From positions 1 through 47,098 of the IMG/VR virus record IMGVR_UViG_3300031576_000083: a DNA stretch of 47,098 nt; one strand, given 5' to 3'. How positions within the stretch are numbered: position 1 is the stretch's first letter; each line of letters opens with the position of its first letter. Position numbers and translations under genes: made by a program. The notes under the pieces are model-generated. The model was not told the DNA's origin and searched no databases. It saw nothing but the letters and a program-made list of their open reading frames with translations. Of the stretch, positions 1 through 8,704 are shown one piece after another. The DNA is from a virus.

Positions 1-617
1 CGCATCTGCTCGGCGGAGTCCCCAAAACCGTTCGAGACGGCGAGGCCGAGGTCCCGTACTGCGGTGCGGATCTCGCCGACCGTCGCCATCGGGCGGAGCC
101 GGATCTCGTCCACGAGCGGCACGGCGTCCTGCGCCTGCTGGGCCAGTACCGCGATCCGGTCGAGCAAGGTCGAGAGCCGCAGATGCAGGGCCTCCGACCG
201 CTCCGGTGCCACCTGGTCCGCCGGAGCCGGCGCCGAGAGCCCGGCGACCGTGACCTCCAAGGACACGGGCAGGTAGAGCGCGTCATCGACCGGCGCAAAG
301 AGCACGATGTACGCCCCGGTGCTCGGGAACGCGAGTGTGCTCGGCCCGGCCGGGAGCGTCGCGACCACTTCCTGCTCGGCGATCACCCGGCAAGGAACGT
401 CGAGGGTGACGAGCAACGGCGCGTCGGGCGCGACGGGCAGTGGCCCGAGTCCCACGGTCACCGCCGTCTTGGGCTCGAGCCCTAGCAGGTCGGAGCGCAT
501 TCGCTGGGTGGCGCCGTCCCCCAGCACCCCGACGAGGTGCGGCTCCTGCGGAGCCACGGAGCCCTCGCAGCCGTAGCGCACGCGGCGGGTGCCAGGGTCG
601 AAGACGGTGAAGATCAT
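1..617 (-). CDS. Putative tail-tip-associated protein, 3'-truncated by window edge
   Basis: The frame is open from an ATG at 617 to the left edge (205 codons seen, no stop), so the C-terminus is outside the window. The protein begins MIFTVFDPGTRRVRYGCEGS. It is rich in beta-type hydrophobic segments (about residues 35-115) and then has a helical stretch near 125-200. The ATG overlaps the stop of the tail tip gene (ATGA), so the two are probably translationally coupled. Position directly after the J-like protein suggests a tail tip or fibre-associated virion protein. I recognise no specific family, and the function is inferred from context only. Confidence 0.7.
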   Translation of the reverse strand, partial: MIFTVFDPGTRRVRYGCEGSVAPQEPHLVGVLGDGATQRMRSDLLGLEPKTAVTVGLGPLPVAPDAPLLVTLDVPCRVIAEQEVVATLPAGPSTLAFPSTGAYIVLFAPVDDALYLPVSLEVTVAGLSAPAPADQVAPERSEALHLRLSTLLDRIAVLAQQAQDAVPLVDEIRLRPMATVGEIRTAVRDLGLAVSNGFGDSAEQM

Positions 618-3600
618 GTGAAGCCGTCCTTCGCTGCGTGCAGCTTCATCGTGTACGAGCTGATCTTGGAGTTGCCAGAACCGATGAAGGCCGACAGCAC
701 GACCGTCTCGAGCGGCTTGGCTCCGGCGATCACCTCCGAGAACGGGAGGGTCACGATCCTGGCGGCGCCGCCCGAAGGGAACGAGGTCTGCGACGCGATC
801 ACGAGGGAGTGCGTCGCGATGGCGTTCTGCTGGCCCGAGGGTCCCGTGGGACCTACGGAGTTGAGCTGTCCGATGCGGAACGCATAGCCGTAGACGCCGT
901 TCACGGTGCGCGGTGCCCAGTCGACCGGGAGGTTCCAGCTCATATGGTGGCCCGTCAGGGGAAGGGCGATGAAGTTGCCGCCGGAGTCGAAGGACGGGAG
1001 CGGTGCCCACACGCCGCCGGTCGTCCAGTATTCGGCGCCGAGGTTGGAGCCGCCCGCCGGCAGCACGGGCGTGTCGTACTCGAAGTCGCGGTACACGGAG
1101 CCCGCCGAGTAGGGGAACTCGTTGATGGCGTAGAGGTAGTCGGCGCCCGGCGTTCCCGCCTGCACGCGCGGGCAGGTGTCGGCCGAGCCGGCACCCGTGC
1201 CGTTCCACTGCGCCGTCACGTCTACGTAGCTGGTGCCGTTGAAGAAGAACCACGCGAGCATGCGGAACTGGCGCTTCACCTCCAGGTAGCCGGTCAGGTT
1301 CGGCGATTGACCCGGTACGGCGCTGAAGTTCACGTGGCCGCTGATGGCGACGCGCCCGCCCGCCACGCCGGCCTGAACTGAGCCCGAGGCGAGGATCTGC
1401 GTGCCCAGGAACTCCCCGGTCTGCCCGAAGACGTTGAACATGTCCGTCACGGCGCCCGGGGCCAGGTCGCCGTCTTGAATCGGCAGGGTCGCCGAATCCA
1501 CCGTGAGGATGGTTTCCTCGGCGGACAACTCGAGCTCGGCCGCCGGGTCTTCCAGCAACGCGGGGTCACCGTTGAAGGAGTCGTAGAGGCCGATGCGCAA
1601 ATACCACTGCGTCTTCGAGGCCGCCGGGAACGAGAGGAAGTTGCCGGTGGCGCGGCCCTTGAAGTTGTCGCGGATCGGCGTGAAGCCCGGCGTCGTGCTC
1701 GCCCAGACCGCCATGCCCTGCGCGTCCGGCGGCGGCGTCGGTTCTCCCGTCGCCGTGATCTCTGCGTGAATCACGGCCTGCGCGGCACCCGCGAGATTGC
1801 CCGGCGTACTCGTCACGGCGATCCCTGCGGGCGCACGTCGAGCCGGGTTCGAGGGATAGAGATCCGTCGTCGGCCCGTCGTGTCCCACCACGTCGCGCAC
1901 CCACCCGCGAAAGCGCGGGGCGCGGAGCGCGGCATGGCGGCCGAGCTTCGCCTGGTCGGCGCGGTTCATGTCGTTGGTGTACGTCCAGCCGAACTCGCGC
2001 GTCTCGTGCGTGCGCAGCGTGCCGCCGCCCCGCGTGTCGATCACCTCGACCACGAAGGCGTCCACGGTCGCCGGAGCCTGCGCGCCCGAGTTGAACACCT
2101 CGCCGTCGGCGCCCGGCTCGGCGTAGTCCCACGCCAGCACGAAGTCGCGCGCCTCGCTCGTGTAGCCGTTGCTCGAGTCCTTGATGCGGAGACCCACGAT
2201 GCTGCCCGCGCCGCCCGCGGCGATGGAGTGCTCGTCGTAGGCGATCCGCGCGTTGACGGGCTTGCTGCGGCGGCCCTCCACGTCGACCGACCGAACCCAG
2301 AAGGACCACAGCCCGTACTCGGGCTCGACGAGGACGAACTCGTTGTACCGAACCAGCTCGCCGACGACGACGCCCGGCTCACTGTCCCGCGAAGCCGTCA
2401 CCTCGTAGCCGATGATCGAGTGCCGGTTCCGGTCGGTCGCGGATGCCTCGGCCCAGCGCACGCCGACGACGCGCTGGGACGCACCGGAGATCGCGCGGCG
2501 CTCGATGAAGCCGTCGGCCGACACGGGCGGCGGCACGTCGCTGCCGAACGCCGGGATCGGCTCGTGCTCGATCGGCACCACCGGGAAGTCCGGAAGCGCG
2601 TCGATCTTCGTATACCGGGTCGAGTCGTACTTGAGGCAGACCACTTCGTAGCTCACCTGATCGTCGCGTTCGCCACGGGCCACAACGCGCCACCGTTCGC
2701 CATCCTGATTCGGCCGTTTCAGCGCCCACGGCGTATGCGTGAGCGGCGGCAAGTCGAACGCCGTTGCCAGCGTGAGCCGCTGCGTGTCGCCCGCCGGGCT
2801 CGTCACGTCGCCCGTGTAGACCGGCAACATCCACTCGATCCGCGTCGGGACTGAGGTGCCGTCGGCGCCCACTTGCGGGCCGAGCTCCACGCGCTTCAGG
2901 CCGGCGTCGTAACCCTGGACCGTGCGGACGACTTCATACTCGCCGTCTCCGTCCCAATCCTGCCGCACCGTGACGAGTTCGGGGTCGTCGTTGCCGAGCG
3001 AGTAGGTGAGGAGGAGTTGCGCGACGTTCTTGGCCGCCATCAGGTCGAGCCGGTAGAACGGCTGCGCGACCGTCAGTCGATAGGTCACGCCCGCGTCAAG
3101 GGTCACGGTCTTGTCGAGCGTGATGGCGTTCGACTCGGCGAACTTCGCCAACCCCGTCTCGTATGTGATCCCGCGGTCCGGGTCGTAGACGTTCAGAACG
3201 TCCATCGGCAAATAACCACGCGCGCGCGGCCCCATGCGGAACGAACACACCTCGCCGGCCTGCTCCATCAGCAGAAGCCAATACGCCCATCGCTGCGCCT
3301 CGCTGGGCGACCGGATGCCGACCGCGCGAACGTCGCGCGAGACGATGCCGTAGAGCTTGATGAGCGCCGGATCTTCCACTACCTCGGAGCCTGCTCGGTC
3401 GAGATCGTCCGCGTTCGCGTACTGCACGACGACGCGGGTGTTCAGGTCTTTCACACCGGACCCGCTGTACTCGAAGGTCCCGCCGATTACGCTCGCCGGC
3501 ACCACCACGTCGCGCACGCTGCCCGGCCGGTCCTGGGAGAAGCCGATCCGGTGGCCGTCGTAGTAGGGCACGGTGAAAGCGGCTGAGAGGTGCTCCAGCA

Positions 3601-5320
3601 GCTTCCGCCAGGCGTTCGCGCGCGCGGTGTCATGTAGGTTGAACGAGTGGCGCGGCTCAAGCCCGCCCTTCTGATTGCTGACGAGCGTGTCGCATCGCTG
3701 CGCCGACCGGTACGCCGAGAGCCAGTTGATGTCGGCGTCGGTGACGAGGCGGCCGAGCCCCACGATCCGGTTCGTCAGGTACTCGCAGGCCTGCCAAAGC
3801 GGGTTGGCGGTGTAGTGCTTGTCGGCCTGGAAGGTGCCGTCCCAATCGCCAGTGTAGGTGCGCGCCGCGGCGTCATAGTTCGACGGCACGCGGCACTTGA
3901 GTCCGCGCGTGAGGTAGCGGCGCTCGATGTTTCCGGGGATCTGCGACGCACGCCACTTCATCGCCACCAGCGCCGAGCCAGGGTGACGTAGCTGCGCGTT
4001 ACTGACCTCGGTGAACCCCTCCCAGGTCACACCGCGATAGTGGCTTCCTTCGGTGTCCTCCGTCGTCTTGGTGACGGTGACGTTCCACGGTCCGGTGCCG
4101 GCGCAAGGAAGCTCGAACGTCAAGTTGCGGCGTTGCTTGGCCTTGGAGTAGTACGCCCGTTGGATCATCGTCGTCTGCCCGCCTGGGGCAGTGTCCGCAA
4201 TGGAGATCGTGAAGGCTAGGTCCTCGCGCCTCTCTCCTTCCGCGGTGGCGTGCAAGAGTTGCGTCAAGACGAGGTTGACGCGCACGGCACGAAGCGCCGA
4301 GCCGGTCGTGGTCGAGCGGGTGATCGGCCGGTCCTTGAGCATCTCCACGCCGACGCCAATCTCCGTCTCAGGAGAAGGTGCGAGCGTGAGCGGGGCCTGC
4401 GTCGCGGTGCCCGTGCGAAGCTCGAAGCCAAGCTCCCCTTTCTCGTCCTCCAGCAGGTCGCGCAGCTTCGTCTCGTTCAGCCGGATGCAGTCGAGCGGGT
4501 CGCCCGCAAAGCCTTCGATCTCGCCTTCGCTGAGCAGGTCCACCACGACGCGCTCAGCGTCGTGGAAGAAGTCGTCCGGCAGCGGACGACCGCCCGGCGC
4601 GTCGTTCTCCGTCCCGCCGTGCTCACCGGCCGCGCGCGACGAAGCCGACACCGCCACGCCGGATGCCCACACCTCGCCCCAGATGACCGGCTTTGGGGCA
4701 CCCTGGCTGGCCCCTTGGATCGTGCCTTGGAATCCGAAGCCGGCCGGACCACCGCCGCCAGTCGAGGGAAGATTGGAACTACCCGGGGCGAGAAGCGCGG
4801 CGACACCACCACCAACGACTAGTACGTATCCGATGTCTATCAGCAAGCTCCCGAGCGGGCCAAAGGGAGTGAACAGCAAGATGCTTCCGATGATGATGAG
4901 AAGCACGCCGACAACGGTTGCGATGAAACCGCCCGACTTGCCAGCGGCGAGCGGGAACGGTGCCACCTCGATCTGCTTCGTGTCCTTCGCCAACACGAGT
5001 GACAGGCGATCGGCCGGCACTTCCTCGCCGTCGGCCCAGACGCGGAAGCCGACCTTGCGCTCTGGCGTCTCGTCACACAGGTACTTACGCAGTCGCCCGT
5101 CGCGCTGCTCGTCGATCGCGAGCATGATTTCTTGGAGCGACTCGCCGGCCATCGCGTGCCGCGTGCCGAAGCGCTTGCCCAGTTCGCCGTGAAACACCAC
5201 CTCGCGCCGGATCTCCGCGCGTGTGCGCAGCGGCTCCGCCGGCAGCGCGGCGAGCTTGTCCGTGATGGCGTCGTCCAGCTCGCGATCGAGCCAGGAGAGG
5301 TCGTGTTCTCTGCGGCTCAC
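614..5320 (-). CDS. J: Tail tip protein: fused lambda gpI-like and gpJ-like domains
   Basis: This 1568-residue protein starts with GTG inside a GTGA overlap with the gpK-like gene. Residues about 40-230 resemble lambda gpI: VVFHGELGKRFG at 41-52, two hydrophobic segments (about 131-150 and 158-178), a Gly-rich linker, and a QGAPKPVIWGEVW stretch like the gpI C-terminus. From about 245 it reads as gpJ, with a DLLSEGEIEGF-type opening, followed by a long body with probable fibronectin-like modules. gpJ forms the central tail tip and binds the host receptor, while gpI is a separate assembly factor in lambda. The C-terminal part (about 1300-1568) is likely the receptor-binding region. The I-J fusion is clear by eye, but exact domain limits are estimates. 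Confidence 0.88.
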   Translation of the reverse strand: MSRREHDLSWLDRELDDAITDKLAALPAEPLRTRAEIRREVVFHGELGKRFGTRHAMAGESLQEIMLAIDEQRDGRLRKYLCDETPERKVGFRVWADGEEVPADRLSLVLAKDTKQIEVAPFPLAAGKSGGFIATVVGVLLIIIGSILLFTPFGPLGSLLIDIGYVLVVGGGVAALLAPGSSNLPSTGGGGPAGFGFQGTIQGASQGAPKPVIWGEVWASGVAVSASSRAAGEHGGTENDAPGGRPLPDDFFHDAERVVVDLLSEGEIEGFAGDPLDCIRLNETKLRDLLEDEKGELGFELRTGTATQAPLTLAPSPETEIGVGVEMLKDRPITRSTTTGSALRAVRVNLVLTQLLHATAEGERREDLAFTISIADTAPGGQTTMIQRAYYSKAKQRRNLTFELPCAGTGPWNVTVTKTTEDTEGSHYRGVTWEGFTEVSNAQLRHPGSALVAMKWRASQIPGNIERRYLTRGLKCRVPSNYDAAARTYTGDWDGTFQADKHYTANPLWQACEYLTNRIVGLGRLVTDADINWLSAYRSAQRCDTLVSNQKGGLEPRHSFNLHDTARANAWRKLLEHLSAAFTVPYYDGHRIGFSQDRPGSVRDVVVPASVIGGTFEYSGSGVKDLNTRVVVQYANADDLDRAGSEVVEDPALIKLYGIVSRDVRAVGIRSPSEAQRWAYWLLLMEQAGEVCSFRMGPRARGYLPMDVLNVYDPDRGITYETGLAKFAESNAITLDKTVTLDAGVTYRLTVAQPFYRLDLMAAKNVAQLLLTYSLGNDDPELVTVRQDWDGDGEYEVVRTVQGYDAGLKRVELGPQVGADGTSVPTRIEWMLPVYTGDVTSPAGDTQRLTLATAFDLPPLTHTPWALKRPNQDGERWRVVARGERDDQVSYEVVCLKYDSTRYTKIDALPDFPVVPIEHEPIPAFGSDVPPPVSADGFIERRAISGASQRVVGVRWAEASATDRNRHSIIGYEVTASRDSEPGVVVGELVRYNEFVLVEPEYGLWSFWVRSVDVEGRRSKPVNARIAYDEHSIAAGGAGSIVGLRIKDSSNGYTSEARDFVLAWDYAEPGADGEVFNSGAQAPATVDAFVVEVIDTRGGGTLRTHETREFGWTYTNDMNRADQAKLGRHAALRAPRFRGWVRDVVGHDGPTTDLYPSNPARRAPAGIAVTSTPGNLAGAAQAVIHAEITATGEPTPPPDAQGMAVWASTTPGFTPIRDNFKGRATGNFLSFPAASKTQWYLRIGLYDSFNGDPALLEDPAAELELSAEETILTVDSATLPIQDGDLAPGAVTDMFNVFGQTGEFLGTQILASGSVQAGVAGGRVAISGHVNFSAVPGQSPNLTGYLEVKRQFRMLAWFFFNGTSYVDVTAQWNGTGAGSADTCPRVQAGTPGADYLYAINEFPYSAGSVYRDFEYDTPVLPAGGSNLGAEYWTTGGVWAPLPSFDSGGNFIALPLTGHHMSWNLPVDWAPRTVNGVYGYAFRIGQLNSVGPTGPSGQQNAIATHSLVIASQTSFPSGGAARIVTLPFSEVIAGAKPLETVVLSAFIGSGNSKISSYTMKLHAAKDGFT

Positions 5321-6051
5321 CCGGCGCGCTCCAATTGGAGCCAGCGGTAGCCGAACGCGAGGTACTTCTGCGCGCGCTCGTCCAGTTCGGCCTCGTGCAC
5401 CACGCCGTCAATGAAGACCTGGAGGATCTTGCCGTCGCCGAGGTAGACCGCGAGGTGGTTCTCGCCAGGCCGCCGCGTCTCCAAGGACGGAACGCGGAAC
5501 GAAAGGAAGTCCCCGAAGCGCCACGGCGGCTCGACGCACACGAGCCCGAGGCCGGCATGGACGCCGTAGAAGAAGTCCTCGCCCTCGCCCGTCCAGTCGT
5601 CACCGGGCCACTGCGGGAGCGGGCCGGCCGGGCCGATGCCGTGAACGAGATCCGCGAAGGCGAAGCAGAGCGTGGCGCAGTCGCAGGTTCCCCACTCCCA
5701 CCGGCGCTCAAGCAGCCCGGCCCACGGCGCCGCGGGCTGGAGGATCTGTATGCGCGTCGGCGACACGACGAGGTACGGCACGCCGAAGCCGTCGCAGTAG
5801 GGTTGATCGGTGGCGCCCTCGCAATCGTGCGCGTGGGTGTGGTAGGAGAAGACGAGGGCGCGCGCTCCGGTGAGCGCCTCGCGCAGCGCGCGCGCGTCGG
5901 GAGCCGCGAGGTCGCCGGCCGGTGCGATGTTCTCCGCGCGAAGTACCGTAAGGGCACCGTCGGCCTCGCGCAGCACGAAGCCGCACACCTCGCGCTCGGG
6001 CGCCGTCCGTTGGTGCTCGCGGATCTCCGCCACCACGTCGTCGAGCTTCAC
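5317..6051 (-). CDS. K: Tail tip assembly protein, JAB/MPN plus NlpC/P60 domains (gpK-like)
   Basis: The start is taken as GTG at 6051 in a GTGA overlap, giving 244 residues; longer in-frame upstream sequence is a shadow of the L gene. The N-terminal half is a JAB/MPN domain with Glu21, the HTH pair His71/His73 and Asp82 as the probable metal ligands; the usual Ser of the motif appears to be Gly79. The C-terminal half is NlpC/P60-like, with Cys125 in the TCDCATL motif and His199 in NHLAVYLGDG as likely catalytic residues. In lambda, gpK acts in tail tip assembly and may cut peptidoglycan or a tail component. Order L-K-I/J matches lambda. Confidence 0.88.
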   Translation of the reverse strand: MKLDDVVAEIREHQRTAPEREVCGFVLREADGALTVLRAENIAPAGDLAAPDARALREALTGARALVFSYHTHAHDCEGATDQPYCDGFGVPYLVVSPTRIQILQPAAPWAGLLERRWEWGTCDCATLCFAFADLVHGIGPAGPLPQWPGDDWTGEGEDFFYGVHAGLGLVCVEPPWRFGDFLSFRVPSLETRRPGENHLAVYLGDGKILQVFIDGVVHEAELDERAQKYLAFGYRWLQLERAG

Positions 6052-6824
6052 GAGATGTTGTTCCGCTGCGTGAGCCGGCGGATCGCCGGGAAGCCGCCGA
6101 AGTCGAGCGGGAGGTTTCGCGCGTGGAAGCGCAGGTAGCAGCCTTGGTAGTCGAGTGAGCAGTTGTCCTCGGCCGGCGTGAACACCTCGACGTTCTGCGC
6201 ATCGAAGTACGGTCCCGAGGAGGGCGGACTTACGACATCGTGCGTCCACGAGCACAGCGGCGGGTCCGCGGCCTCGCGGTTCGGCCCGTAGACGAACGGG
6301 CACCACCCGTGCTCCAGCCGGCCCGTCGGCAGGTCGATCTGATCGAAGTCGACCTTGGAGGTCAACTCGAACTCCAGCAGCGCACGGCTTGCCCGGATCT
6401 TTCGCGACACCACCCACTCCTCGGGCGGCCAGAAGACGGCGCTCACGTCTGGCTGGCTTCCGTCGTCGAGGTGGCGGCGGTAGATGCGCTTCCGCGTGAG
6501 CCGCGCCCCGCGCAGGTCGCGCAGCGGGATCACGAGCGAGTGGAAGGCGCCCATGACGACCTCGGCCACGGTCAGCGACGGCCGCGCCTGCTGGCCCTGC
6601 GTGGTGATACGAACGCCCTTGAACTGTAGCGGCATCGGGAAGTAGGAGCGCCCGTTGTGCTGGAGCGTCTGTGAGTTCGAGTTGGCCGCGTCGGTGAAGG
6701 GATAGAGGAAGTCCGGGTTGCCGGGATCGCCAGCGAGCTTCGAGTAGTCGAGTTCGTGCAGGATGATGATGGCGTCCTGCTCCAGCTCCCGGGCCTGATT
6801 CGGCGGTAGCGCGATCCCGCTCAC
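6048..6824 (-). CDS. L: Minor tail protein L-like, probable iron-sulfur tail tip protein
   Basis: GTG at 6824 overlaps the preceding stop (GTGA), giving 258 residues; the much longer upstream frame is a shadow of the M-like gene. The C-terminal third carries four cysteines (Cys175, Cys191, Cys222, Cys229), with the last two seven residues apart. Lambda gpL has four C-terminal cysteines that hold an iron-sulfur cluster, and this arrangement is similar though the first spacings are wider. The N-terminal half is mixed and contains a LRDLRGARLTRKRI stretch typical of gpL relatives. It should sit in the tail tip between the M-like protein and J. Confidence 0.85.
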   Translation of the reverse strand: MSGIALPPNQARELEQDAIIILHELDYSKLAGDPGNPDFLYPFTDAANSNSQTLQHNGRSYFPMPLQFKGVRITTQGQQARPSLTVAEVVMGAFHSLVIPLRDLRGARLTRKRIYRRHLDDGSQPDVSAVFWPPEEWVVSRKIRASRALLEFELTSKVDFDQIDLPTGRLEHGWCPFVYGPNREAADPPLCSWTHDVVSPPSSGPYFDAQNVEVFTPAEDNCSLDYQGCYLRFHARNLPLDFGGFPAIRRLTQRNNIS

Positions 6825-8701
6825 GGCTCGAAGACCTCGATCACGGAGACGCTGATCGTTCGAAATCTCCCGTCGGGCCGGCGGCGAACCGCGCCATCGA
6901 CACGCGCCTTGAGCAGCACGCCCGAGTCCGGGTCGGCGATCAGGAAAGCGCGGCGGCCGAGGCCGCGCAGGTAGGCTTCGCGCTCGATCGCCACGGCCGG
7001 CGTGAGCTTCTTGTACTCCAGGGAGTAGCGGCGCCGGTAGTCCTGCGCGCCTTCGCCGATTCGGAGCTCGTAATTGCCCCCGAGCCGGTGCGTCGTCCAG
7101 ATCGGCTCGTTCGACGCCTCGCTCGTAACGCTCGGGCACCAGTCGAGGATTGCCGTCTCGTCGCGCAGCGAGGAGGCCGTGAAGCGGAAGGCCGTGGCGT
7201 CGAAGGCTTGGGCTGCCTTCGCACTGACGACGAACCGCGCCTCCTCCCCTTGGCTGAGGTAGACGGACGCCGAGAAGGGACGGTTGCTGGCGCCTGCGAA
7301 GGGATTGTCGGGCACGAACCCGGAGACATCCGCCGGCACGTCGACGCTCGCGAGAGTGGTGCGGGCGACGAGCTGGAAGTTCACACCGTCCCCTGAGACG
7401 GTCGGGTTGCCGCGCGCCACGTCGCCCGCGACGTACCACGTACCCGAATGCGGGGCGGTGAAGACGCCGACGGCGGCCTGCGCCGCGTCGGGGTGGAAGA
7501 TGTAGAAGCTGGAAGTGGGGATGGTGAAGTAGGAGGCGGCGAGCTTGCGGTGTGACACCTGTTGGATGTACGGGAGGCCGCCCGCGCCCTTGAACGCCGG
7601 CCCCACCCAGTAGTTCGCGTCGCCGAGGTACGTGCCCGCCGAAATCTCCTCGGCGTGGTTCCCGTTGTACGCGAGCGCCGTACCGTCGCCTCGGCGGTAG
7701 GTGAGCCCGCAGAAGACGTGGCGGCCGATCGTGTTCTCGCCGACGAGCGTGCGCACGGCGATCTTGCCGGGCTCGATGCCGGCGTTGAAGCCGTGCGGGT
7801 TCGCGGCCAGCTCGCCGCCGGTCCACGGGTCGGTCGGGCCGGGCGGGTCTTCGGAGTGGAGCTGACGAGTGTTGGCCCAGTCGAGCAGCTCGTACCAGCG
7901 GCCCGTGTCCGACCGATAGACCCGCATCCCGTCGTACCGGATGTCGACCGGATTGCCGTTGAGCACGTCGCCCGCGGCAAAGTCGAGTTGCCACTCCTGC
8001 ACGAGCGAGAACGGGTCCGTGTAGCCGATGCCGTCGGCGCCCGATGGCAGGTAGTAGTCCGCTACGTCGAACCACCCGTCTCCGAGGTCCATTCCGACGC
8101 GCCAGATCCAGTAGGTGCCGGTCGGGTTCCCAGCGGTCACGCCGAGCGGGACGAAGGTGCCGTCAGCGGTGCGGCGGAGGTTGCCGGCCGGGTTCGTCAC
8201 GGACTCGATCCGTCGCATTCGCCAGCGGATCGTCAGCGGCACGTTCATCGGGTCGCGCGAGTACACCTGACCGGACGTGCGGGCGCCGGCGATCCCGTCC
8301 ACCACCTCCCAAATGTGGGCGAGCCGTGGCGAAATTTCGGGACTCACAATCGGCTTGATGCCGCCGACGACCGTGTCGCCCGACGCCAGCCCGAACTGCT
8401 CAGACCAGTAGACGCCGAACGGCGGCTGCACGGCCGAGATCGCGATGTGTGTGGCAGGAGGCGGTGTGCCGCGCCAGTCGTAGTCGCCAGGTGTGAACAC
8501 CCAATGTTGATTCGCTAGCTGCGTAGTCATGTAGCCGTAGCGCATCCCGGGAAACGTGAAGTTGCCCCGGAACCAGTTGGTGCCGACCCCGCCGCCGAGC
8601 GCAACCGCCTTCGTGTTCCATTCGATCTGCGTGACCACGGGCGTGTTGGGCAGGTCCAAGCGCCGCGCGCGCAGGTCGGTTCCGCCGACCTTGGTTGCCA
8701 T
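6821..8701 (-). CDS. Large minor tail protein in the gpM position
   Basis: This is a 626-residue protein with an ATG at 8701, preceded by GGGAGG about nine bases upstream. Most of it (1-510) is a large beta-rich region rich in Trp, Tyr and Gly, which I cannot assign. The last 110 residues or so (GGNYELRIGEGAQDY onward) resemble a short gpM/distal-tail-type domain. Its position between tape measure and the L-like gene is that of lambda M, but lambda M is only about 110 residues, so the first 500 residues look like an added module, possibly a tail-side carbohydrate-binding or decoration domain. The role is inferred from context. Confidence 0.7.
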   Translation of the reverse strand: MATKVGGTDLRARRLDLPNTPVVTQIEWNTKAVALGGGVGTNWFRGNFTFPGMRYGYMTTQLANQHWVFTPGDYDWRGTPPPATHIAISAVQPPFGVYWSEQFGLASGDTVVGGIKPIVSPEISPRLAHIWEVVDGIAGARTSGQVYSRDPMNVPLTIRWRMRRIESVTNPAGNLRRTADGTFVPLGVTAGNPTGTYWIWRVGMDLGDGWFDVADYYLPSGADGIGYTDPFSLVQEWQLDFAAGDVLNGNPVDIRYDGMRVYRSDTGRWYELLDWANTRQLHSEDPPGPTDPWTGGELAANPHGFNAGIEPGKIAVRTLVGENTIGRHVFCGLTYRRGDGTALAYNGNHAEEISAGTYLGDANYWVGPAFKGAGGLPYIQQVSHRKLAASYFTIPTSSFYIFHPDAAQAAVGVFTAPHSGTWYVAGDVARGNPTVSGDGVNFQLVARTTLASVDVPADVSGFVPDNPFAGASNRPFSASVYLSQGEEARFVVSAKAAQAFDATAFRFTASSLRDETAILDWCPSVTSEASNEPIWTTHRLGGNYELRIGEGAQDYRRRYSLEYKKLTPAVAIEREAYLRGLGRRAFLIADPDSGVLLKARVDGAVRRRPDGRFRTISVSVIEVFEP

Positions 8702-8704
8702 CGC

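Noticed and set aside
638-2854. Plus-strand frames opposite the tail tip gene
   Set aside because: They lack ribosome sites and show Arg/Gly/Ala shadow composition.
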